NCBI GenBank assembly: GCA_946902875.1 | Contig: OX336345.1 | Span: forward strand, 16,523,395 to 16,587,394 | Direction of reading: 5' to 3' | Origin: Nematopogon swammerdamellus | Lineage: Eukaryota; Arthropoda; Insecta; Lepidoptera; Adelidae | Length of the DNA stretch: 64,000 bases | Part shown: in pieces, positions 12,118-23,044 of the stretch | How the letters are laid out: every line of letters begins with the position of its first letter | Position numbering within the stretch: the stretch's first letter is position 1 | Made by a program: the position numbers and the translations under genes | Notes under the pieces: generated by a model | Seen by the model: the letters and a program-made list of their open reading frames with translations, nothing else | The model's database searches: none | What the model was told of the DNA's origin: nothing

Positions 12118-12470
12118 ATACATACCATAGCCCTGTGTCCTGACAATCGGGGTAAGCAGAGTAATCGGTGGTGTGCTTCAAGAACTAGGGCCTATTACAC
12201 ATTATATAGGCACAACACCTTCTGGTTACCACCACGCTTAGCAAAATATTACTAAGTATCATAAACTTCAAGCAACAAGTAAACTTACCTTTTTTTACTG
12301 CATTACTGTGGAAGGACCTGGCCAAGGTGACCAACCAATCGCCCTTTAGTACGGCATTTTGTCCTTATCGCTTAGACACCTTTTACGAAATGCACGGGGA
12401 GAGATTCAGTGGGCTGCTATTTCAAGTACCGAGCCACATAGGTACTGTACGATGTGCTAATACGAATATT
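12118..12470 (-). mobile_element. Modular SINE-like repeat (CCCCACTGCATCTC module)
   Basis: The segment starts near CAATCGGGGTAAGCAGAGTA and ends with a degenerate copy of the module CCTTTTACGACATGCACGGG + GAGAGATGCAGTGGGG. The same order of blocks occurs at 14793-15065 and, reversed, at 33577-33830. It is non-coding and non-autonomous. Which end is 3' is uncertain. Confidence 0.6.
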
Positions 12471-13004
12471 ATAAAAAAATAATTGTATGGATTATCGTCG
12501 TAGAAAATATTTCATAACGTAAACCGATTATTTTATGTTGCCCGACATTTTAATTGGCGCGAAACTCATTACGATTTTAAACTCGTCTAACTGCCGAAAT
12601 CTCGCTCGAAACTCCAGTAAAATCCCGAATTTCGAGCGCTTGAAATTTCAGAAAACACAAACCGAGATTCAATTGCAGTGATGTGACCTCGACGGACTCA
12701 CTGGCGGAGCTTCCGTTTTTAGGAATTTCTAGGAGACACGTACTCTTAATTGTTGTGACGGCAAACTGCAGCGAGATGCGGTATAAATTGTGGGACGAAT
12801 TCTCTACGTCCTAGATATAGGTGGACTATATTATATAAAAGTATTATAATTGTGTATAATATGTACCTATATTATGGGTACATGCCGCTTTATAAGATAT
12901 TATATTAATATTTATCTAATTTGTAGAATGCCAGTAGGTATAAGCAAACGTTTTGAATTGGATATTTTTCATATTTTACTAGAATAGATAGATAAAAAAA
13001 ATGT
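12471..13004. other. No recognisable feature
   Basis: AT-rich, with short TA-rich low-complexity stretches near 12830-12910. Confidence 0.45.
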
Positions 13005-13112
13005 ATTGCTCCAATAAACATTCAACAGTAATAAGTACATTCGAAAATTTACATAAGGTGCAAAGGCGGACTTATCCCTTACAAAGATTTCTTGCAGTCA
13101 ACCTTTGAATGT
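13005..13112 (-). mobile_element. LINE 3' UTR fragment (AAGTCCGCCTTTGCACC type)
   Basis: The minus strand reads AACCTTT-rich sequence, then GGATAAGTCCGCCTTTGCAC, CTTATGTAAATTTTCGAATG and ATTACTGTTGAATGTTTATT. It aligns along about 105 bp with the plus-strand copy at 20437-20550, so both are copies of one element family. Confidence 0.65.
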
Positions 13113-13344
13113 TTGAGATTTTATTAATATAGTGGAATTTAAGTAGGTAGTAGCAAAGAGTTCAGCGTGAGAACTGGGGATGAAATAATAATAAAAATAC
13201 CGTGACTAGAACGCACATTTTGACATTGAAAATGTCTTTTCGATCGTTTCAGTATAGTCCCCGATTTCCAGTCAGTGTGCGAAATCACCCTGGTGTCGTG
13301 GTTTTAAAAGGCTACGTAAATATTTGGTCAAATGACGCGTATCG

Positions 13345-13707
13345 ACAAGGGCTACAAGGGGACAAAGCAACTGCTCCGATCAGCCAATTTCCGAGAAGGT
13401 AGGAGCCATACCGGAGACTTCCCTGGATTGCTGGCTATAACAGGACTAGAGGAGAACACAACCGAGGCTACTATGCGGCCATCTTACATCGAGTACGGTG
13501 GTACCAACCCAGTCTGCTACAATTTGAGCCTAGGGCAAGGGGAGGTACCTACAGTTTTACACCGGTTACGAACGGTGAAGCAGCAGGGGTAGGTATGCAC
13601 GTAAATTTTTTCGTCAGAAAAAACTCATTGATACACGCCGACCGGATTCGAACCTCGGACTTCTCGCATGAGAAGGCGAAGCCCAAACCACTCGGCCACC
13701 CGCCGCT
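13345..13707 (-). mobile_element. tRNA-headed SINE (family A), full head
   Basis: The minus strand starts with an Alu-like RNA polymerase III promoter: A box TGGCCGAGTGG and B box GGTTCGAATCC, in a tRNA-like block at 13634-13707. The body contains GTAGGTACCTCCCC and a GGTTGGTACCACCG core. The 3' part matches the copy at 16034-16404. Transcription would be by pol III, with mobilisation by a LINE in trans. Confidence 0.75.
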
Positions 13708-13944
13708 TTTCTGTGGCGCTCGGTGTTGTTTCCTTTTGTATGTCACAGCGTGAACAATGACGACGCGGACTCTACCTCGTCCATTCTCTTCGCGCGGGCG
13801 GGGACAAGCCGGAAGCTTTCCACTGACGTCGCGTCGACCGGAGATGTTTCTCTGTGGACTGTTTTTCTAGCTAGGTAGACGTAGACTGCAGTGACGACGC
13901 TCTGTCATGCTGTTGCGGATTTTGCGGTGTTGTGGAGCCATTGG

Positions 13945-14516
13945 GCGTCTTTCCACTCGCCGGCACCGGCACGGCGCCGGCACCGGCACCGGCCCGGCTG
14001 CCGGGGAAGCAAAAATGTATGAAATATATGGCATGTCTTTTGACTTACCGGCGACGGCACGGCGATGACTCCCACCGGCGCCGTCGCCGGCGCCGGGACA
14101 GCAAGTTCCCGCTCAATGCCGGCCGGCAAAACTGCATGTGTATTGTGTACGTTAGCCGTTTGCGTGTGTGTGCGTGTGCGTGGCGCGGGCAGGAGGGAGG
14201 GATGCGAAGTAGTTGAAGAATTTTTTGTGGTCCATTTTCCACTTTTCAAATAGGTTATAATATGTTCCTTCTAAGTATCTTACTTTTAAGATTGGATCAA
14301 TCCAAAATTTGACTTCTCTGTGTTGATATTTTCGTCTTAAATGTAAGAGATATAACAAATAAATACGACGACTTGACGATGCCATTTTTACGTGTCTAAA
14401 CGTGAACGTCTGTGTCAGTACTGCCAAAAAAACGATCGCAGACCGGCACCGGCACCGGCCCAGTGGAAAACGGAGCCCCGGCGCCGGCGGCGCCGTGCCG
14501 GCGAGTGGAAAGACGC
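13945..14516. mobile_element. PIF/Harbinger-like MITE with GC-rich TIRs
   Basis: The termini are inverted repeats: GCGTCTTTCCACTCGCCGGC at 13945, and its complement ending at 14516. CCGGCACCGGCACCGGC runs lie inside both ends. CATTGG lies immediately left of the element and one base beyond its right end, so the target duplication is not cleanly resolved. The interior carries a transposase N-terminal exon on the minus strand. This is a non-autonomous deletion derivative. Confidence 0.7.
14205..14385 (-). pseudogene. PIF/Harbinger (HARBI1-like) transposase N-terminal exon
   Basis: The frame starts with an ATG at 14385 (MASSSRR), continues through KFWIDPILKVRYLEGTYYNL, and ends KKFFNYF. The pattern W-x-HP or W-x-DP, then 'G-x-[FY]-x-NL...FFNYFRMS', is the N-terminal signature of HARBI1-type nucleases. 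The frame loses the family match right after FFNYF and enters the GC-rich terminus. The DDE catalytic domain is therefore missing and the copy cannot encode an active transposase. Confidence 0.65.
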
Positions 14517-14554
14517 ACATTGGTGATCATACCACATGCTGTATCCTGAAAATC

Positions 14555-14790
14555 GGTTTAATTTATTTATTTATTTTGGCACAAACAGCAGAAATATTTC
14601 ACATGTTAAAATAAAAATTACTATAATTTACAGACATAGTTCCTAAACGTTTGTACACTTCGTGGTTAATTTAGGGCAGTAAAAATAAATTAAAGAATGG
14701 AACAATAATAAGAACAAAAAAAAAATTTAATATAAAAAATAAATTAACTAATAACAATAACTAGAAATATATAGGTGAATGACAGCAAAA
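14555..14790 (-). mobile_element. LINE 3' UTR with (AAAT)n tail
   Basis: The minus strand ends TTGTGCCAAAATAAATAAAT, a typical 3' terminus of CR1-like insect LINEs. The preceding AT-rich ~220 bp has no coding potential. Confidence 0.45.
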
Positions 14791-14792
14791 TT

Positions 14793-15065
14793 AAATGTAT
14801 AAGCAGAGTAGTCGTTGTTGTGCTGTAAGTACTCAAGTCAATTACAGCGCAATACCGACCACCATATTTAGCAAAGTATTAGGACAAGATAACAAGATAG
14901 TAAGTAAGACACGAACTCGCGCTGCATGACTCGGCGAAAGGACCGTGCCAATGTGAGATGTGGCTAGTCTGCCGCCCTTATGCACGGCATCTTGTCCTTA
15001 TCCCTTAGTCGCCTTTTACGACATGCACGGGGGGAGATGCAGTGGGGCTATTCTTTTTAGTGAGG
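14793..15065 (-). mobile_element. Modular SINE-like repeat (CCCCACTGCATCTC module)
   Basis: Contains AGCAGAGTAGTCGTTGTTGT, then a long middle part, then CTTAGTCGCCTTTTACGACA and TGCACGG-GGAGATGCAGTGG. Same block order as 12118-12470. The module at the right end is nearly identical to those at 30011, 33577 and 49190. Confidence 0.7.
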
Positions 15066-15227
15066 TCGTCGGTTGAATAGGTATATATATTATGTAGTTA
15101 CTTTTTTAATCTACGGTGGTTTAGCTTTAGCAGAGAATACTCTCTGAAATATCGTATGCCATGCACGAAAACTGTTGTTGGATATGTTTCTATTGAAAGA
15201 TGTATGTTGAATTTAAATTAAATATAC

Positions 15228-15360
15228 AGGGTGGCTGGAAATTCGATCTATTCCTTGAAAGGGGTTATAGTAAGTAGATGCTATTTAACAATTTAACTCC
15301 CATCAACTGGGGGTCGGAAATGAGCGGTTTCCGAGATATCGGGGGTTTGAGAACTTTTTT
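15228..15360. repeat. TACAGGGTGGC mariner-like terminus
   Basis: ACAGGGTGGCTGGAAATTCG resembles Tc1/mariner-type termini preceded by TA. Downstream phrases (CGGTTTCCGAGATATCGG) are typical of insect MITEs. No opposite terminus was found before the CA-rich repeat at 15500, so the copy is truncated or rearranged. Confidence 0.4.
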
Positions 15361-15499
15361 AAATTTCTGACTTGTAATCGAAAAAATAAAGTTGTGCACT
15401 CCATTGATAATTTTCTGAAAGCTGGTAAGCTACCAATAATTTCAAATAAAAATATAGGACCAAAATTCTCAATATCTCAGAAAAAAAATATCCTCGTAT

Positions 15500-15595
15500 A
15501 TACACACACATTATGGGGACACATACACAATATGCGGACACACACACACATTTTGGACAAACACACGCACACACACACAAATTATGGGGACAGAA
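15500..15595. repeat. CA-rich imperfect tandem repeat
   Basis: Imperfect copies of TTATGGGGACACA / TTTTGGACAAACACAC with (CA)n tracts. It resembles a decayed minisatellite. Confidence 0.6.
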
Positions 15596-16033
15596 ACAGG
15601 CCAGCTTATCTTACTCGCAAGCGACGATGCGACACGGACTGGGATCTCGGTCCCTTGGTTATTGTCGTTCGGGGTTCGTTTTACGATATTTGATTTGATG
15701 TGTACATTAATTTGTGCTGATATTCCAGACGCCGCCGCCGCCGTCCGCACGGCCGCGTTTTATCGCCAAATGGAGAAAGCTCGCTCTGTAAAGGCGAATA
15801 CACATATATAAAACCATAACTATAGCCATATAAATTATAATTCCATGACAATAAGCGGCGACGGGTGACCCGAGTGGTCTGTACAAAGGCGGTACAAAAG
15901 CACACCTGAAAATTGATAGATGGACCTCTTTTGTGCTTTTGTCCCCACTTCAACTCAAGGGTCCGAATATGAATCAAAATATTATTTAACACTTTTCAGT
16001 TCTAGTTGTTTTTTGAAGTCCTTTTTATAACCG
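15596..16033. other. No recognisable feature
   Basis: Mixed composition with a short (GCC)n stretch near 15730. No supported gene. Confidence 0.45.
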
Positions 16034-16404
16034 TTTTTTTATGTAATCCGGTATGTGTGGCTGAATCGGAGGGGCCAAAGCACGTGCTCCGACCAGCGAC
16101 TTCCCTGAATTGCTGGCTATACTGGACTAGAGGAGAACACAACCGAGGCTGCTATGGGGCCATCATACATCCAGGACGGTGGTACCAACCCAGTCGGCTA
16201 CAAATTGAACCTACCACCTAGTAAGGGGTAAGGGAAGGGACCTACAGTTTCACACCAGTTCCGAACGATGAAGCAGCAGGTGTAGGTAAGCACGTAAATT
16301 TTTTCGTAAAAAAAAAATAATTGGTACCTACACGCCGACCGGATTCGAACCTCGGACCTGTTGCGTGAGAAGCCGATGCACAAACCACTCGGCCACCCGC
16401 CGCT
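16034..16404 (-). mobile_element. tRNA-headed SINE (family A), full length
   Basis: Read on the minus strand: a tRNA-like head (A box TGGCCGAGTGG, B box GGTTCGAATCC, 43 nt apart, 16404-16330), a T-rich linker, the core AAACTGTAGGTCCCTTCCCT, and GGTTGGTACCACCG. The body ends in CCGGATTACATAAAAAAAC. Both pol III boxes are intact. No clear target duplication was found, so it is probably old. Confidence 0.8.
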
Positions 16405-18498
16405 TGAAATTCCACTATTTATTCCACTATTTGTTTTACTGTTATGCAGTATTACAATTCTGGTTGCTTCGTCAAAGCGCGTGACGTGCGCCGTACATTC
16501 GTATTCGTGCACGTCGGCGTTTGCGTTGATTCGCTCTCGTTCTTCATTGTGTGTACCGACCTTAAGACGACACGAGCCAGCCATCACACGCACTGGCGAG
16601 TTTATTTTGGAATATCTCTCAATTTATGACATCAGGACATGAACGTGGTTGGAAAGTTTTCTGCCCGTGTCAGTTAGGGAACTTTATTGAAAATACTTTA
16701 GCTAACAGCCAGCGTACAGAAAAAAGTTCATCTGGGAGGTGGATAGACTATATATTTTATCTTACAGCATCATTTTACAGGTATTTCATTTTATTCGATT
16801 CGATGTAATTGATCTATTCAGATGTACAACTTTTTAGGTATAAATGTACGTTACAGCGTTATCGAAAGATATTGAAAGATATCGTAATATACGTGTCACC
16901 TAGGCATATTCGGTGCCTAGGCAGACTCTTAAGGCTACCTCGTCCATAATGACGTCATAGGCTCATTCCACATTCAGCGGGGACAGGGGAGCCAGGAGAC
17001 AAAGAGAGCGCGATGCAGTTTCCGTTTTAGTGAAGCGGGATGGTATCGCCTCAAGGGTCATATGACGAAATGACGGAGACTCGAATTTCGCGCAAATAGT
17101 TTTATTTTGTTTTATATATGTAATCTAGGTTTTCATAGATCTGCATGCGGTATTGATTGCCCGGTCTCGTCGGGGGGAGCCTCTTATGAGAATGCATAGG
17201 TTTCATAAAATATAATCGTGTCTTAGCCGTGTGTGATACATGAAGTTACTATAACATTTCATCTTAGGGCATCTTAAGTTAAAATATTATAGTATCTTCT
17301 CCGTGTGTGACGAGCTTTAGTGAGCCGAAATGTTAACAGTTCTGACTGTATGTAACGTGTTAGTGTGGAGATATAGCGCTGTGAATAATTCTTCGTGATC
17401 CGCAATAGATTCTTATTCACCGCGAGATTTCCCTCGCGAGTCTACCTCCCGCCCGCGCCGCCGCCCGTGCCGCCCCCGTGCAAATAACCGCGGCAGGTAC
17501 TCCTCTTAGAAGTGCCTACTTAAAATGCTAATAAATATTTATATTATCAAATGCCAGGGGCAACTAAACGAGTCGTAACTCACGACGTTGTATTGTTTCT
17601 TGTATTCAATTCCGGCCGCCAAATTCGTTAAAAGGATAATATTTAGGTATTCATATATAACATTTTATTGATAAGTAATAAATATCGGAGAAAAGGGTAA
17701 GTAAGCTTCTAGGAATGTATGTCATAATAATGATTGTTCTTTTAAACATCATTAAGTATTGCATGGAAAGGAGAAAAAACTATTAAACATTATGTTATTA
17801 TATTCGAAATCCGAAAACCGTGAACTCCTAAATTTGAAAAAATTCTACATTACAAACTGGAACATTGAATTTGAACTCTGTGCACTGAGCTAAGTGAAAT
17901 AAATAAATATAAGTAGCATGTAATTATTAAATCAAAACTTGTTTTTATGTTTTGCGAGAGCTGAAGGGAGCAGAAAGGAGATAGCTGTGGTAAAAAATAA
18001 ACCAAAGTAAATGAAGCGCACCAAAAAAAAGATAAACTTATTTTCGAAATAGCATTACCAGCACTACTCATCTTTACTTTGTCTATGGTTTATTTTCCGA
18101 CTTCTCATGTACAATACGTACAGTTAGGTATAGTATATGTAAGAACTTTTCGCCACGCTCGAAGCGATCACTCAACAGTCAAGGCCACACCTTGCGAGAA
18201 ATTCCAGGAAATAAGCCAACGTGTACTTGGAATATATTTCTTTTTAAATTTGTTTGTGGTCTATGGGAAAAGCTTCCGCGTATCGCTAGACGCATGGACG
18301 GTATATAGTTTGTATATTATGCATTTTTTGTTTCCTATTGAAATACAGATAATTCTACTTGGTGAGTTCCTGATGAGTTTTTTGTTTTTTTTTTATTACA
18401 ATTTTCTTATAAAAAAATAATTTAAATGATAATAACTATTTTACTGTGGGATCAAAAAAATCACAAAACTTTTAATATAATAACGTAAAGGAGACGGG
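16405..18498. other. No recognisable gene
   Basis: Includes a GC-rich patch (17400-17500, CCGCCCGCGCCGCCGCCC) and a small CCTAGGCA/TGCCTAGG hairpin near 16901-16923. The open frames at 17850-18420 have no family resemblance. Confidence 0.45.
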
Positions 18499-19160
18499 AA
18501 TGTTTGGGCCCGATTGAAATAAAATGAGGTAGGTATGGTTTAAAAAAATGGTTATATTTTTCTTTATCAAACTGTAAAATATCAACCCAATTCTTAATCT
18601 AGAAAACGAGAAATCTTAAAAAGAGTATTAAAAACGATTACGATTAAACTAAATTTAAAAATAAAAACGCTAGCACCAAATGAATAACTCAATTAAAGTA
18701 ATTAAATCCATCACAATTAACATTTTACTATTTAAAAAAATTAAACATTCACAATAATAAAAGGACGCTAGAATCCATATTATATAGTCTGTGATAAAAG
18801 GAAATCATTTATAAAGAAGAAGAGCTGTCATAGCTGTCAGTTGTATTTTCATTTCATAATATTTACAAAACATAAATAACTAGAATTATTTTGAAAAAGT
18901 TTCGATATTATATTGCATTATTTTATTATTTTGAAGCAAATATCAACAGCAGATCTGTAGAAGTGAATTTTGAGTGGGTAATAAGCGGTGGGTCTGGTTG
19001 CTGCGCCTATGTTATGTCTATAATAGTTAACCTAACTTTTACTAAATCTCTAAAAACTCTGCTCTCAGATTGGCAAAATCTGCTGAATTTTCAGTGAAGA
19101 TTTAGTAATATTTAGGTTAATTGACACTATTTTCATCTTTTTACAATCGGGCCCAACATT
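18499..19160. repeat. Possible AT-rich MITE with GGGCCCGATTG ends
   Basis: AATGTTTGGGCCCGATTG at 18499 and CAATCGGGCCCAACATT ending at 19160 are inverted copies, differing by one base in length, around 630 bp of AT-rich non-coding sequence. No target duplication is visible, so the assignment is tentative. Confidence 0.4.
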
Positions 19161-19166
19161 GTATTA

Positions 19167-19240
19167 AAATAATTAATTACCTTAGGGATAACAGCGTAGT
19201 ATTTTTATTTTTTTGTTATTATAAATAATAAAGTTTACGA
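19167..19240 (+). pseudogene. Possible nuclear copy of mitochondrial 16S rRNA (NUMT)
   Basis: TTACCTTAGGGATAACAGCG is the near-invariant domain V sequence of arthropod mitochondrial large rRNA. An AT-rich stretch follows, then AAAGTTTACGACCT, which sits where mitochondrial 16S has AAAGATTGCGACCT. Further flanks do not obviously match, so the piece is short, perhaps 70-80 bp. It is not a functional rRNA gene. Confidence 0.45.
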
Positions 19241-19334
19241 CCTACCGTCCAAACTTGTAAAAAATAAAAAATAAATCTCAATGAATAAATCCACCGATCC
19301 TGTTTGACTTTATTACGTTAACCAGGTAACTACA

Positions 19335-19465
19335 AGTACAGACTCGGGTCCTTCACGAGGGGTGTGAATAGACCTGTCAGGCCGGCATGGCGTTCGCAAC
19401 CCCCGCATACGACCGAATATCCATGTGTCACATTATGGGCGCCACATGTCGCGCAATATACAAAA
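19335..19465 (+). mobile_element. 3' end of jockey-like LINE
   Basis: CAGACTCGGGTCCTTCACGA (the SLGSF tail), GGCCGGCATGGCGTTCGCAA and CCGCATACGACCGAATATCC match the 3' end of the copy ending at 32172. The protein tail is frameshifted. 5'-truncated insertion. Confidence 0.65.
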
Positions 19466-20436
19466 TATTTCTGATTTTATATGAAATAAAAGTCATCTCG
19501 AAAAAATGCTATCTACATCGCTTACCCCGAAAAAGTTGGAGAATGCCCTGGCGAAGAGTCCGCAGTACGCCCTTACGCGCGCGGTGGATACCTACTCCTC
19601 GCATTACATTACCCATCGCTGTACAAACAGCGGACCTCATGGGCGTGTCACTAACTCAATTGCGGCGGGAAAATCTGAAGGAAACTTGTGAACATTCACA
19701 CAACGACGACGCCTCCGCCGCGCCGCGAGCCGAAAGCTTGGTCACGTGTATGGGGCAAGGAGGCCGTAGAGAGGAGGGGGGTGGAGGGAGGCTAGCTGCC
19801 CCAAATGCACGGCCAAAGGCGCCTTTATGACGGGCAAGATAGCTTTGATGAAGGCTATTTAACCGTAATTCTTTTTTTCTTTCGTTATTCTGTGGATGTA
19901 TGATATCTATTCGTAGTTGTTTGGTCTCAAGCAGTGCTACGGTACCGGAATGAAAAAAATATGTTTATTTTACAACAACTTAAAACTATATACGGAATTT
20001 ACACTATATGTACAATATTATATTATCATGATTAAATTTAATACCAATTTACTAAACAAGTTTTTTTTATTAATCAAACAGTACATAAAAAACTTAAAAG
20101 AACAAACACATTATGAATATATCAATTAAACTAGTGAAGATTCCTTTAACATAACAAAATTAGAAGAAAGAGAGATTTTAACAAACAAGGTAAATATACA
20201 TTTTGACTAAGCATACAATATAATATAATATAGTTAACAAATTATAAGACAAAAATCTAAATTTTTTGACAAGGTAAATACAATACATTATTACCAAACA
20301 CAAAGTACATATAAATTAAAATTTCGACGTTTGAAATTTACTAGTATGCACTTACATGCATTACTGGATTCTTATTATTAAATTATTTTATCATCAATTT
20401 TCACGCTCAACCGTTTTGCTACTAAGTCAATCGAAT
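19466..20436. other. No recognisable gene
   Basis: The first part is GC-rich (19540-19830) with frames that resemble nothing. The rest is strongly AT-rich. Confidence 0.45.
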
Positions 20437-20550
20437 CTCAAACATCCAAAGGTTGGCTGTAAGATATCTCTGTGATAAGTCCGCCCTTTGCACCTTATGT
20501 AAATTTTCTAACGCGCTTATTACTGTTGAATGTTTCTTGGAGTAATAAAG
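20437..20550 (+). mobile_element. LINE 3' UTR fragment (AAGTCCGCCCTTTGCACC type)
   Basis: Aligns along its length with the inverted copy at 13005-13112: AATCTCAAACATCCAAAGG, GATAAGTCCGCCCTTTGCAC, CTTATGTAAATTTTC, ATTACTGTTGAATGTTTCTT. Non-coding. Confidence 0.65.
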
Positions 20551-20865
20551 TATTTTCTAGCTTTTCTATCAACATATTTTAAAATATATAACAATAATAA
20601 ACAATACACAAAATTTATAAATATTTTATAATTCGCACGTTAGCTTCAATCTAATAGCAACATAATCTAAATATAGTAATGAGTAGCTATACAAAACACA
20701 TTTAACGGTGGAAAACATACAACGGAACAGATTCTACCTGTTATAACGGCAACGAATAGCAAACCATCAAATACAAAGCATTATTATTACCTATCGAATA
20801 CCCCCGACTAAACTATCGAGTTGCAGCTTTGTAACTGTGCCCCGCCCGCGCTCAGTCCGTTAATG
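20551..20865. other. No recognisable feature
   Basis: AT-rich sequence ending in a short GC-rich stretch. Confidence 0.4.
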
Positions 20866-21524
20866 TAGTCAACGAGGAGTTGGACCCATACATTAATTCC
20901 TCAGTCAATGAAACTTTGATAATATCTTGGAGTAATGTTAGGAATTACTACTGACAAATAATCCAACATTTTTTTTTACGGGAAGTTGGGAATATTCAAA
21001 GAAAAGTGAAAATTTAATATAACTCCTATAGACAAATTGCTCCGTCCAAAGTTACTTCGCCATAGGGTAGGTATTATTTATATGAATAAGTACGTAAATA
21101 AATCCAACATTTTTTGTATATGGAAATAGTGAATTAAATACAAAATGTGTTTTTTTACTATATTTTTCTCGGCAAAATTGCTCAGTCGGTTCTTTAATCT
21201 GAATATACCTTAGTATTATTATGTACATCAATAAGCATAAGAATCCAACAACTTTTTTATATGCATCATTTTTTTTTCAAGGTGACGACCGAAACTCTGT
21301 TCCGGAAAATTCCTCCGTCCGTTTTTATTGTACAATTATGATTAAGAATTTTGAAGAAAATTATTTGCAAAAGAATCCAACAAAAAATCCATCGGCAAAT
21401 TTAAAAAACAAGCGGGCCAAGACGGGCGCGGTGCGCAGAGGAGCGGCCGGCCGCGGGAGGCGAGAGACGCGGCATTTTCCCCTCCTCTGCGTCCATGCTG
21501 CGCCGCGCCGCCCTTGGCGCGCCG
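20866..21524 (+). repeat. ~660 bp dispersed repeat, copy 1
   Basis: Contains several AATCCAACA-T(n) motifs, then TCGGCAAAATTGCTCAGTCG, then a GC-rich end (GCGCAGAGGAGCGGCCGGCC). Nearly the whole length is repeated in inverted orientation at 32609-33285 with few differences. It has no convincing coding frame; an apparent frame through the GC-rich end is shared by both copies but decays in the AT-rich part. Element class unknown. Confidence 0.75.
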
Positions 21525-21553
21525 CTGAAGTTGGCGTGCGGTGTGTGCTAACC

Positions 21554-21717
21554 AGGGACTGAAAACCGGTTCGAAATGGGGTTCGGGTTCTCCGAACCGG
21601 TTCGAAGAACCTTTTTAAGGAGCGAACCAGTTTGGTCGCGAACCGGTTCAAAAAAACCCGAACCTGAAGCCTAAAAACCGGTTCAGAACCGGTTTGGACC
21701 TCTAATATTAACCGGTT
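21554..21717. repeat. Cluster of six AACCGGTT palindromes
   Basis: AACCGGTT occurs at 21564, 21595, 21641, 21676, 21687 and 21710, mostly extended to GAACCGGTTC, plus a degenerate AACCAGTTT. The cluster starts after CAGGGACTGAAAACCGG, which looks like a hAT-type terminus with subterminal repeats. No opposite end was located. Confidence 0.6.
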
Positions 21718-22180
21718 CGCAAGCAGGGTACGAAATGGGGTGGAAACCTATATAGATTTTTTTGGACTTTGGGCTTCTTTTTTAATGTAAAATATTGTTG
21801 TTTTATGTATTTAATAAAATAAAAAAATAGGTGGTTGATTTTTATAGCCTAATCGATTCAGTTTCATAACAGTAACAAAAAAGTCTTCATTATCATTATG
21901 ACATAACACGTGTAAGTTGGTAAAAAAAAATCAAATTCTTTCTATTCCATACTAATAAAACTAAAATTGTGGTTTTTCACAATTTCTGAAAGAAAGGGAT
22001 CTATGTGTTGGAAGACTTTTTTGTTCCTGGCATGAAACTGAAATGATTAAGAAATTTTTTTTTACATTTTACATAGAAAAAATGTTTTTGTGCGAACAAT
22101 AATTATTTGTTCTTCAAAAGCGATCTATTTCCGATACAGAACCCTCTCTTAGCGTACTATTAACTAATTTTGAAAGACAT
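21718..22180. other. AT-rich, no gene
   Basis: Long A/T runs and no supported frame. It could be the interior of the element that begins with the AACCGGTT cluster. Confidence 0.4.
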
Positions 22181-22921
22181 TATATAAGGTGCTTCGTTAT
22201 TCATCTCAAGTAAACACGTTACGCAAAAAAAAAATTATATGTTTTTAGCATAACTTTTCGAGAAATTTTCAAACGCAGAACAGCTGTTTATTGTAAGTAA
22301 GTCACAAGGTCACTAGACCTGTGTGTAACAGTAGGTAGCTTGCATTGTACGGGGTCAATGACCGTTGTATGTCCAAACGCAGAACAGCTGTTTGTTGTAA
22401 GTAAGTCACAAGGTAACTAGACCTGTGTGTAACAGTAGGTAGCTTGCATTGTACGGGGTCAATGACCGTACTATGTTCAAACGCAGAACAGCTATTGTTG
22501 TAAGTAAGTCACAAGGTCACTAGGCCGCCGCCGCTCTAAAACTAGCTACCTACCTACCTACCTACCTACGTGTGCGGTGTGTGTGCCTACGTTTCTTGTT
22601 TGCAAGGGTCTATAGTCTTGATTGGTTTTTACAGCTATTTGATTTAATTTTTTTGTTAGGAGATGTTAGGAGAAACAATGCTCCTATAAACATGTTTTTT
22701 TTTGCGTAAAGTGTTGAGCTGAACGGGACATGACAAAAAAAATAAATAATAATGATAATGATAATGACGAACCATACTGAATATGCATATGTCTCAATGA
22801 AATATTGTTATTGTTGTGTGTTCTTTATGGCGAAATAAATATCTGAATCTGAATCTGTTTGTTTGAGCGCGTATGTAACCCTCCCGAAGTTATTGACATA
22901 AATAACGAAGCACCTTATATA
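22181..22921. mobile_element. 741-bp TIR element with internal tandem repeat
   Basis: TATATAAGGTGCTTCGTTAT opens the left end (24 bp to 22204), and its complement closes the right end (22898-22921) with one mismatch in 24. The TA-rich ends suit a TA-targeting Tc1/mariner-type MITE. Inside are two and a half copies of a 104-bp repeat, a (CTAC)n tract near 22540-22570, and a LINE-like tail with TGAATCTGAATCTG. No transposase frame is present. Confidence 0.7.
22270..22525. repeat. 104-bp tandem repeat, 2.5 units
   Basis: Units start at 22270, 22374 and 22478 with CAAACGCAGAACAGCT and are nearly identical, so the duplication is recent. Each of the first two holds the palindrome CAGCTG. Confidence 0.9.
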
Positions 22922-23044
22922 GGGAGTTAAAGCTGTTCGCGTCTGTGACACCTCATGGTCCTTAAGTCACACGTGCCTCCTGGGTGGTGCCAAATGAACA
23001 GCAGTTAGCGTGTGGGAGATCTTCGGATCGACTGGGTTCGCGAC

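Noticed and set aside
16330..16404. Possible functional tRNA gene (intact A and B boxes)
   Set aside because: The same block heads a repeated SINE body at 13345-13707 as well, so it is a SINE promoter, not a free tRNA gene.
22270..22525. CRISPR-like repeat array
   Set aside because: Units are contiguous 104-bp tandem copies without spacers, inside a eukaryotic TIR element.
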